Part shown: piece by piece, positions 54,541 through 64,000 of the stretch
Layout: the number at the start of each line of letters is the position of its first letter
Numbering within the stretch: position 1 is the stretch's first letter
Source: Heterodera schachtii
Taxonomy: Eukaryota > Nematoda > Chromadorea > Rhabditida > Heteroderidae
Direction of reading: 5' to 3'
Length of the DNA: 64,000 bases
Assembly: GCA_023374025.1 (NCBI GenBank)
Contig: SIJG01000004.1
Location: 1-64,000, forward strand
Notes under the pieces: generated by a model
Told to the model about the DNA's origin: nothing
The model's database searches: none
Seen by the model: the letters and a program-made list of their open reading frames with translations, nothing else
Translations under genes and position numbers: made by a program

Positions 54541-55561
54541 ATGGTCAAACTGAAGCGGCGTTACCTTCTCGTCGAAGTGTTAGCCGATGCCCAATTGGAT
54601 GGCAAACGGCTGTATTCGGTTTTGCTTGAACAAGTGGCGCATTTGCATGGCGATTACGGCGTCGGCGCAGTAAGCGGCTCATTGCAAGTGCGTTTTGCTT
54701 CAACATTTTCTTATTTGCAAAATACCCTCTTTGGTTTTATGGTAATTATCCATTCAAATACCGTTAAGTTTGCCTATGATTTATATGTATTTATCCCTTC
54801 TTTACGCATAAATTAGCATTTTTCAGGTCAAAGTGCATGACCAAGACACAATGGTCGTTGTCCTGCGCATTTCGGCCGGTGAATGCCATTTTGTCACTTC
54901 GGCACTTCCTTTTGTGCTTGTGGTGGACGGGAATAAATGCATGCTCAACTTACTAATTAAAGGCATGTAAAAACCGGGAGGAAAAAGCCGGGATCAAGAC
55001 TAAATATAAGCCAAGTTTTGGACTTCCGGGATTCAAATAAATTTCCAAGAAAATCCTGTCAGAGTCCTGAACCTATCACTTTAAAATGACATTTTTAAAA
55101 AAGAAATCAATCCTTGTTAAGGTTTTTATCCTTGAAAATAATTTTTAATTTCTTGTATTTAAACCAATGTTGAGTATAAATGTAAAATTTTGACTTTCCA
55201 TTCGAGTCAATGTTAGGGGTGCGGAATGAATGTCTAATTCATATTCAGCGACCCGAAAATCTCAGGAAATATGTCATTATAAAACTAATTTTGATTTTTT
55301 CAAAAAGGGGAGGGGCATCCAAAAAAATTAAAGTTTTTTAGCTTCATCATTGAGAACAATTGAAAGGGCTCTGATCAGACGAAACATTTCTGCACTTTAT
55401 GCCAAGCTAAAGAATGAGAAAAGGACGGGTAAACTTTTTTTTCTTTTTAAAATTTATTGCTTAAAAATGTATTTTATTATTTTCAACCAGCTGAGAGACG
55501 GACCATCCAAAAAGCCATCCGTTCCGTCACTGGGCCTCGAGTTGCACACATTCGAATGTGA
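54541..55561 (+). CDS. RNase P/MRP protein subunit POP5
   Basis: Four exons (54541-54687, 54827-54962, 55342-55428, 55491-55561) encode 146 residues. Start MVKLKRRYLLVEVLADAQ; then LLEQVAHLHGDYGVGAVSGS, VLRISAGECHFVTSALPFV, SLRTIERALIRRN and RRTIQKAIRSVTG match the POP5 fold in order. POP5 is part of the RNase P and MRP holoenzymes for tRNA and rRNA processing. Intron 2 (54963-55341, starting GC) is 379 bp and contains a degenerate piece of the J/K transposon family. The stop is 65 bp from that of the convergent LOTUS-Tudor gene. Confidence 0.92.
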
Positions 55562-55626
55562 TTAGAATGCGATTATACCATTTATCACAAAATAAAATGT
55601 AATTTAATTAAGTTGGATTACTAGTA

Positions 55627-57148
55627 TTATAAATTGTTTTTCCCCAATGCTTTTCGTCGTTCGTTTTGCGTTTTCATTCCATTGCTTTCGAATGGCCAAT
55701 TCCCATCAGTGCCATTTGTGCTGCAAAATCGGCCCCGTCGATTAGCAATTTCGCTGTACATGTCGGAATCTTCCCTCCCTCCGCGTATTCCCAACTTCCA
55801 CCCTTTTGCAGCAGCAACTCCACCCGGCAATCACTTCGCATGGCCACCTTCCGCAATGACTCGCTGACAAAGTGCTGCACCTCCGCACTCCAACCACGGC
55901 CTTGGCCATCCGTGCCGGTTTCAAGCTAAATGTTCACAATCTGCAGGTCCATAAAAATTAACACGCTTTACCTTACATTTTGCCAGAAAAATTTTGTTGA
56001 AAGCGGTCACTGTCTAAAATGGTTTTGTTTGAATTTGCTGTGAAGGCTTTAACTGACTTCAGTGAGCGGCCTCAGCTGGTTGTGATGTACGGCGTGGAAA
56101 TACCCTTCGTCGACAACCAGCACAACCTTTGGCATTTTTACTACTTTTTTTTTTTGCTTACAATCAAATACCCAAAAATTAGGGTCGGCTGACGATGGTC
56201 TGATCATTTCAACTCTTTCCCATCTCCCATTGACTTCCGCGGCCAAAATTTCGCCTATTTTTGGCTCTAAATTATTAATTGACGGCAAACGCGAAAGTGC
56301 AGCATATAAATATTCACAATATGGAACCTAAAAAGGAATTTTATTCTCAACTCGTCCTTGAAATCCCACCCAAACAGCCAATCGAAAATAGATGGCGTCA
56401 GGGTCGATGGCGGAAATCAGTCTGATCGGCACTGGGTCACCGTTTGACTGTGGTAAACCGTTCAAAGGGATCGGGTCGAATTCGTCGGAATTGAATCGGA
56501 CGACGACTGAAGAAACGGCGGATTCTGAGGCCTTTGCCTCGGCACTCTCCATTCTGCAGAGAATGGCGCCGTCGTCCACGGCGTTTCCATTCGAATGTTC
56601 AGTCACCGTGAGCCTCGGTTGAAGAGAAACGGACAAAACCGACTTGGGTTTTGTCGTTTGTACAAGGTACTGGCAAAATCGACGTTTTAAGTGTCTTATC
56701 CTCAATGCTCGAGAATTGATTTGGATGGAAAACGGCCCGAAGGATCGAAAGTGCCGCGAAAATCCTCTTCAACGGATGGCATTTGATTTGTCTGACCCAC
56801 CAGCATGGTGAAAGTGGACACGTCCTTCAGCTCGAATTCTTCAGTTGACCTCATTAACGAAAGCCAATTTCTTGGTAATGGTTTGGCCAGCCCTTTTGTC
56901 ACGTATCTGAACACATCAACAGACCCATTATGACAAATTCGCTTCAATTTTGAGCGTCTCAAACGCAATTATTAACCTTTCCAGTGTACTTTTGCTCAAG
57001 AAAAGTGGAAGTTATCCCTGTCGGAAACTCCTTCAGAATCTCGTAAATCTGTAAATTCTATGAATTTAAGCAATATTTTTTCAATTTGTCTAACCAATTC
57101 TCTAATCTCCTCAACCTCATCATCCAATGGCTCTTCTTCAAATGGCAT
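55627..57148 (-). CDS. LOTUS (OST-HTH) and Tudor domain protein, TDRD5/7 or LOTR-1 type
   Basis: Starts MPFEEEPLDDEVEEIREL. A LOTUS-like domain follows (IYEILKEFPTGITSTFLEQK, YVTKGLAKPLPRNWLSLM, FTMLVGQTNQMPSV), then a low-complexity linker, then an extended Tudor domain: SAIDPDAIYFRLAVW, IGEILAAEVNGRWERVEMIR, YFHAVHHNQLRPL and a terminal SNase-like half (VRHFVSESLRK-like, CRVELLLQKGG, CTAKLLIDGADFA) ending KALGKNNL. This layout is known from germ-granule proteins that bind Vasa-type helicases and Argonaute tails. Some intron limits are approximate. It lies 288 bp downstream of ARID4 on the same strand. Confidence 0.75.
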
Positions 57149-57435
57149 TCACTCAAATATCAATGACAATAATACGAAAAGAATCATAAAACAATCCAAA
57201 TGCGTTTATTATAGAGCATATAATGAATAATTTAATGACAATAAGGAAATCATTATTTATTTAATTATTTTAAAAAAGTGAATGGACAAATAAATTGCAA
57301 AGTCAAAGTGCATTAATTTCCATGTGAATAAAATTGAAAAGAAAGTGATCCTCGTCGTTGTTCAATTATTTATCCGTCATCATTTTCCGTTTCCTTAATT
57401 TTCGTTAATATTTATTTCTAATGCAAATGCTTTTC

Positions 57436-60400
57436 TTACTTCTCTTGTCGTGATCGCTTCTTATGCTCTTTCTCCAAATCCGCCAATTTTCCTTTGTATT
57501 TGTGAAAAATTTCACTCAGTTCGCGCATTCGACTCTCGATCAGACGCACTTGCTCATCCGGGTCATCCGCACATTTCTCCAATTCGTCATCTGAAACAGG
57601 GACATTTACTTACCACCACACGTTTTGTTTTACCTAATTCTGACAATCCGACAAATGAATAGCTGTCGAATAAATGCTCATCTTCCATTCTTAATTTCAA
57701 AATTTGTAGTTAATGTATGTTTGGATTAATGGATGCTTTTCAATCGTCACGCTTTAGGAACCCACTTTTGCAGGACGCGTTGCCTCATCGAATGCATACT
57801 GACGCTATGCGTACCTTAAAGTTATGAGAATCAGACTCAAGCCACAGAGAAAAACAAAAAAATATTTAAATTTTTGAGAATATACTTGTACATAATCTCA
57901 AATTATCTCTTTTACCTTCAAAGCATTCGTCGTCCTCCGACGTCTCAGTGGTCGCATCAGTCGAAGTTTTCCCTCCTCCCCTTCCAACCGATGTTTTGTT
58001 CGTTTGCTTCAGAAGTTTGCTCGGTGGGCTCATTGGCGCCATAGGCGCTATTCTCTTTTTGGTAGTCGTATTTTGCGGTTGTTGCAGTTGATTGTGAACA
58101 ATGCTTTTGGTCTCCTCTTTGAGTTGGGCTGTCTTTACATTCCCTGGCAAATTCAAACTGTCCACTTCTCCGTGGTTAACTTTTTCTAATTGTTGTTGTT
58201 GTTGAAATACAACAATTTTTCGCTCATAATTTGAGAACACTTTGATGCTGCGTTTACAATATTCGCGTGGTGCGTTCACAAAAACTGTTGTTTTACAGTC
58301 AACTAAAAATACGAAAATTATGTCGCTAACAATGAGAAATGAAAAACATACATCGACAATCAGCGGATGAGGCGAATTTGGTTAAATGCGCTTGCACTTC
58401 AACATTCACTTCTTTAGGGGACGGTCGACCATCAGATGTTAATTCGAAACTTGCAGAGGTTCCTTGCGTGCCATCACTTTTGTTTTCGCCCATTTGCTTC
58501 GAAGACGTCAAAATGTTGTGTGACTTTTTTGCATATTCGGTGGATTGTGAGGTTTTGACAACGATTGAACATGGTCCCATTGTCATAAGCGAATTGCAAT
58601 CAGTCGAATCTAATTATGCTTTATTTTAAAAATAGTTTAAGCAAAGTGTCACCATTTTTAATGGGCATCGATGCCACGTTTAAAGAAGAAGTCTGATGGT
58701 CAATTATGACACGTTCTGAGGCGACCGAAATAAAAGTGTGTGGCGGCGAAGAGGAAGAGGATGATGAAGGGATTCCGAGTTCAGATGATGAAGCCTACCG
58801 AAAAGAAATCTTTTAAAATTATAAAAACAGTACCAATACTTTCGTTAATTGCTGTGAAATTGTTTTTGGAGGCAATTGATGAGCCGAATAAACACAACTT
58901 GGGACTGGAGAACGAAAACCGATTTCCAATGGTGCAATATTTGTGCTCAAAATTTGGCTGGAGTATTGCTGTTGTGTGGGCTGTTTGTCGGGCTCACAAT
59001 CAGCCAATGGTGTCATTTCGTTATTTTTGCGTGAGTTGCCATTTGTCTTGGACAGTGTGGCCGAGGAAAGCCGGCGAGGGCGCTGTTCGGACGATTGGGC
59101 GCTTAATTATTTTTGTAAAAAAATAAAACGTATCGAAATGAAAACAAACGGTACCCGGGAAGAGCGGCGAGCGAAGCGATTCCCCCGGCACTACGACACC
59201 AATCCATGGCGACAGAGAACAATTCCGAAGGAAATTGGTCGGGCATCAGCTGCTCAAGCGCTTTTGAACTTGACTTTTCGTCCTTCTCGTCCACCCGAAT
59301 TTTGTGAAGCATTAGCCATTCCTATGGAAAAACATTTGAATCAATTTTTTTAAAGTGAAAATATTTCATACGTCATATCGCGAATTCCAGCCAAGGTAAT
59401 GGACAAATATTTTGGTAGACATCATAATTGAATGGAGAGCTCTCTTTAACTCAGCACCCATGTTCTAAAATAAACATATGCACATTAAAATAGGAAATTC
59501 CAAATACCTCATATGACAAATCAGTTAAATTTTGCGAAATTTGCCTCGAAATAATTGAAAGATCGAACGCATCACACAAGGATGTTGCAATTTCTTGCAG
59601 AGTCGGCTGTTTTACCACTAAAAATATTGTTTTACATAAACAAACACTTTTATTCAATTAAAATGAGTCGGATACTTATCACGCGTGCGTCGTAAAAGCG
59701 AAGATGGTGCCGAGCTAACAAATAAGGGAGAAATGCAATCAAATGAAAGGAATCTTTTGAATTTCTAACCATGAACATTTTGTCCTTGATAGAAACGCGT
59801 AAATCTGAAAAAATTAGCATTTATCGCATGTAATTTTCTGAGCCCATTGACTCTTTTAAAAGTTCACTGACATGTGAGCGTTTGTGAATCCAATGTCTTC
59901 AAGAACGGCTTGGTGACCGGACGGGGATTTTGTTCGTTGGTCACGTGGAATTTTGGGTCTTCTTCCGCGAATACCTTGCGGCTTTTTTAGGAGGGACGAA
60001 TTTTTGTCTGCTTAAAATCAGTAGATAGCAAATAAACAATAATGTATTAATAATAAAGCGTTGTTACGTTCGTTCAACTCCTTTTTGTTTGTTATTGGCG
60101 ACCCTTCCGCTGAAGTTGACCGACTTTCCAATTCGTGGCTGTCTGTTCGCCTCTTTTCCAATTTTTCGAATAAATATTGCGAACTTTCAGAAATGTCTTC
60201 TTTTACATTTAATTCTGTACTAAAAAACAGCGAATTAAGGTTGACAATAAAGCGAAAGATTATCAAAATACCTTTCGGTGTTATAATCAGTTTCCCCACC
60301 ATCTAAAGAATTGATATATAAATGAAAGTTAAAACGTGAAAATAATTTACCACCATTCATTGCGTTCACACTAAGTGAAGCGGCTTCAGGCAATTGCTTT

Positions 60401-63400
60401 ACCAAATTGTGTTGTGATTCATTCGTTTTGGTTGCTGTTGCCACCGCGGGGGACAAGACAATGGACGACGAAAAGGAGCCCGAACGAGATTTGATGGCAA
60501 TGTCGGATTCCTTGGAAATGCTTAGGCCTCTATCCAAAGATCGTCGTTCCTTTTGCTTTTTTTTCTTCTGCTCGGGTGCTGATTTTTGCTTAAATAAATA
60601 ACAGAATAAAATATAATTAATAATAAATACATCAATTTGATTATATCCTCTGATCATCCGTGTCGTGCGCGAATTTGTGGACAGATTTGACGAAGAGATA
60701 GTCAAACTCGAATACCCAAGATTCTTCATGAACGCTTCGAACTTCTCAAAATAACTAAACATTTTTTTAAATGTTGTTAGTTGATAGTGAGTTAAGCCCT
60801 TATTAATGGAAAAACTAAATAATATTCAAGCGAAAATGGTATTTTTAATAGAAAGTAAAAGGAAAACTTTTTAATTTTAAATAATTAATACAATTGATTT
60901 TTTCCATTCCCTCTTTTACTTTCCCACCGAATATATGTATTTTTGACGATTGTTGGAGAGACGCCCGTTTCCTCAAGGTGCAACTTTCGCAATACTTTCC
61001 TCCATCTCGCCTCTTGAGTAACCCTCTTGTGTCCGCCCATGCGACTAACGACGTCGTAAAATCGGTAAATGTCAATTTCCTTTCCTAAATTTTTCAAAAT
61101 TCACTGAAAATTCTAAAGTTATTTAAAAATGTTGACCTCCCAACAACGGCACTTTGTTCAGCTGGTTGCCTGATTCGTCTTGGAATTTATAAAAATGAGC
61201 AACACAAAGGTCCCTTCTCTCGTTGTATTTAGAATCGTCGTCCTCGGAACTCGACGAATCGCTAAAAAAAAATAATAATGTTATAATTGTTTTAGAAAAT
61301 TGATTAAACCGATATAAAATACATTCTCGGTTTTCTGACCTCACTTTCGCAGCCTTTTTCTTCTTTTTCTTTACCAAATCGACAGAATCATCTTTCCTGG
61401 TCCAACTTTGTGGTAATTCTCCTTAATTTTAAAGTAACGAAAAGACAAAGATACAACCAAACCTCGTGAGAGGTAATTATTTGCACGGTCGAATGCCACT
61501 TTCAGTCCCATTGAGCCAAAATCAGTGAGTTTTTGAGCCTCTACAGTATCAAATTTTCTCAAACGATCCAAAGATGTTAAAACGCTGAAAAAAAGAATGA
61601 AAGTAAAGTATACAACGAATTCATGCATAAAGACATAGCCAAAAGAGAATTACTATACGAGAATTTGAACTTTTTTTTTTTTTTGATGATACATTTTTGC
61701 AAACAATTTTGAGGTCCAATATTCTTTTTTTTGTTCAAAATTTAGCAATTCTTTAAAAATTAATTATTTGTTTCCTCAAAATAGGGGTTGGTTAGAATAG
61801 TCCCAAAATCACTAATTACGGTCCAATTGCATCCTCCTGAACCCTCTACAGGCTATTTTTTTTCTTTTTACTATCGTCCGTTCTGGAAGTTGCGAAATGA
61901 CACATGATTGGCTTCAATTTGCGTCACTGGAATTGGAGATTTGCAATGGGTTTTGAATTCCTCGTGCGAAACAACCAATCCAAGCTAAAAATTTAGTAGA
62001 ATAAAAAAGCCAACGATTATATCACTTGGATACGTCCGGCAAATTTAGAAGGCGAAAAAGCGTTGACAATCACAGCTGTACCAGGAGGAAAATGATCGTT
62101 GAGATTAGTATCATCAACCTTCGCTGTTTCGGTGACCAATTCTACAAAACCACCAGTTTTTAATAATAATGGAAAAACTAAACTACCTTCATCAGCTGGG
62201 GCAGCAGTTGAGGTTGATTGCTGGTCGTAATGAAATAACTCTTCGTTCTCCGAATCTGTTGAAATTTGGATTTTCGATTTGTATAAAGAGAAATTGAAAA
62301 GGGATTGAAAAAAAAATCGCTTAAAAATTTTTCGAAAACTTTTTCTTAGAATTTTCTTATAAAAAACTTGTAACTTTCCCCTGTATAAAAAGCAAAAGAA
62401 AAAAAACGTTGGAGAAATTGGACCGTCATAAGGAAAATTGGTCCCGAGACACCTCCTGTCTCAATCATCCGCCTTGACCTGAGACAACTTTTGTATTTTG
62501 ATTTAAAATATTGGAAGATAATATGTTTTCGGATTAGTGATTGTCTCAATAATTTTAATATTTTACCTGAAATTGCGCCCCGAGGGCTCAATGAATTTGA
62601 TTTTGTTGGTAAATTTGAAATAATTCCACTAGAAGAACAATCTGCAGCTGCTGATGCACTACGTTCACAATCAAATTCCTAAAAATTTATAGAAAAACAA
62701 AGGTTATGCAATTGATAGGTTGAATTTTAGTTTACGGTGTAAAATTTTTAGTAAGGTTTTGGCTCCAACTCTTTAATTTTTAATTCTTCACTTCAAATTG
62801 AAGATGTGCAATTGCTCTGGTGGCCGAACGCGTAGAAGCAATTCCTTTCAGCGGCGTAACAGAAGAGCTGCGGAAATAGCGAGGCGAACGTTGAGAGTTT
62901 GGACTATTAAACGTTGAGGAATTCTTTTCAGCTTCTTCCTTCTTCTTTTTCGACCTTTTGTCCGGGTGATATAGCTAAAAGCTGTCGTCACACCCAAATT
63001 ATTTTAATAGTCATACCGGCAATTTGTCAAGTGTTTCTGCATCCTTAAAATGCTTTGCGCCTTTTTGACAAAGTTGAGTCCGCTTTAAAATACGTTCATC
63101 GCCATCATTGAAGATAACGGTGTAAGAAGAACAGTCCTAATATTTAATTCAATTCATTGTTAAGATTAGATAGAGGTTTTATGTGAAAGATTCACCTTTA
63201 TACAGATTATTTGCCCTTTATGTATTTGTTTCATGTAAATGACTTCGACATTTTGGTTAATCTCCATTCGCCCATTTTGGATTGCGGATTCGTCAACTGC
63301 AATAATATTAGAGTCCTTGAGCTGAACCTAAAAATAAATAAATAATAGTTAATGAATAAAAAAGGTACTAACCTTGATTTTCACTGATTTTACGAGTTTA

Positions 63401-63498
63401 GTGATTCTCGCCTCACAAAAAGCGCCTTTGAATTTGGCGCTAACCTCAGTACCAACAGGTAAATATACAGGCGGCAATTCGTTCGGTTCATACTCCAT
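57436..63498 (-). CDS. ARID4 (RBBP1) chromatin protein
   Basis: Start [16 protein letters not shown], then the first Tudor [20 protein letters not shown] and a second ([29 protein letters not shown]), a Ser-rich linker, RBB1NT-like stretches ([20 protein letters not shown]), an ARID domain ([55 protein letters not shown]), a chromo barrel ([17 protein letters not shown] ... [12 protein letters not shown] then [10 protein letters not shown]) with about 55 extra residues inside it, and a Ser/Gln-rich tail. Final small exons (57800-57436) join in phase to a coiled coil ([20 protein letters not shown]) ending SRQEK. ARID4 proteins bridge SIN3-HDAC complexes and bind methylated histone tails. Middle and terminal exons are less certain than the domains. 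Confidence 0.85.
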
Positions 63499-63829
63499 AA
63501 AAGTTTCTAAAAAATAAATTGTTTTAGTCAGGAGTAAGGGTTTGAGGTTAGACGTTCGACCTTCGACCCCGTTTTGATTTGTTGCTAGTAAATATTTAAA
63601 ATTAATAATTGGCGTTTTGCATACAACCTCATTTTTTATTTGACGTAAAATTGAAAAATTTGAAAAATATACGCTTTCCACTCGAATCCAGATATTTTTC
63701 ACACGTCGCGGCAAGAACACAGCGCCAAGGGGACCCGTTCCTAAAAATCGCCTTAGTTATATTAACAAATAACCTCTAACAAAAATAATCTTTTTTTTTA
63801 ATAAAAAAGTATTTGTCTTGATAAAGAAT
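63499..63829. promoter_or_regulatory. Divergent 5' region of ARID4 and the last gene
   Basis: 331 bp between two outward-facing start codons, AT-rich. A minus-strand frame extends through part of it (MFLPRRVKN...), but the ARID4-like start at 63498 fits the family better. Confidence 0.35.
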
Positions 63830-64000
63830 ATGGACTTGTTTTCAAACAACAACAATAATAATGCCAAAAAAGCTATTGCCGGTTTTCCCGAAGAAAATGT
63901 CAATGAGGATGTTATTAACAAAAGTTCTGGCAGTTCTAGCAACTCTTCCGATGGTGTGCCTACCGAGGAAGATGTTTTTGAGGTTTTATAAGGATTTTAT
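63830..64000 (+). CDS. First exon of an unidentified gene, cut by the window end
   Basis: Starts MDLFSNNNNNNAKKAIAGFP and continues with Ser/Glu-rich sequence to VFE, where a GTTTTATAAG donor-like site follows at about 63983. Low-complexity Asn/Ser composition gives no family. The rest lies outside the window. Confidence 0.4.

Noticed and set aside
57436..57690. Independent 69-residue gene starting [12 protein letters not shown]
   Set aside because: A small exon at about 57750-57800 links it in phase to the ARID4 tail, so it is treated as the end of ARID4, though a separate gene is not excluded.

Overview
The window is eukaryotic, intron-dense nuclear DNA. Introns are mostly 45-60 bp, coding exons are GC-richer than their surroundings, and genes lie close together on both strands. 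Gene content (cuticle collagen, osm-5/IFT88, mxl-2, pde-1, set-17-like and LOTUS-Tudor genes) indicates a nematode. A decayed F-box-like gene family, a BTB-like exon, GC-AG introns and many foldback transposons make a plant-parasitic tylenchid (cyst-nematode-like) my best guess. That placement is inference. No rRNA gene, confident tRNA gene or CRISPR array was seen. Gene models were built by hand from splice signals, reading phase and remembered family sequences; no search or transcript data were used.

Layout. 0.5-10 kb: transposon-rich, with two sets of nested DNA transposons, around mxl-2 (+), an unrecognised 130-codon gene (-) and an LRRC58-like gene (-). 10.4-17.6 kb: osm-5/IFT88 (+), OXA1L (-) and a Qa syntaxin (+). 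18.4-25.2 kb: calcium/calmodulin-type phosphodiesterase pde-1 (-), apparently with two alternative first exons. 26.3-36.1 kb: four minus-strand genes in tandem (PRDM9/SET-17-like, ZMAT2, OST3/TUSC3, INTS8) spaced 209-302 bp apart, which fits a nematode operon. 36.2-43.4 kb: two broken F-box-like copies. One is split by a small inverted-repeat element, which is in turn split by an intact Ty3/Gypsy LTR retrotransposon with LTRs identical by eye. 43.5-48 kb: a gene with a probable frameshift, an 8-bp-TSD foldback element carrying tRNA-like promoter boxes, and a membrane protein with repeated GYxxG motifs whose C-terminus runs into transposon DNA. 48-64 kb: PTPA (-), a C2H2 zinc-finger gene (+), a cuticle collagen (-), POP5 (+), a LOTUS-Tudor gene (-), ARID4 (-) and the first exon of a gene leaving the window (+).

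The host genes are mostly housekeeping or regulatory: ciliary transport (osm-5), mitochondrial membrane insertion (OXA1L), vesicle fusion (syntaxin), N-glycosylation (OST3), snRNA 3'-end processing (INTS8), splicing (ZMAT2), tRNA/rRNA processing (POP5), chromatin (ARID4, SET-17-like) and germ-granule-type proteins (LOTUS-Tudor). The most informative material is in the mobile DNA. There are at least ten elements with recognisable target-site duplications, falling into a 9-bp class (MULE-like) and an 8-bp class (hAT-like). A MULE-type element has termini made of tandem 11-bp units, and the LTR element has a regular array of seven mini-hairpins in its leader.
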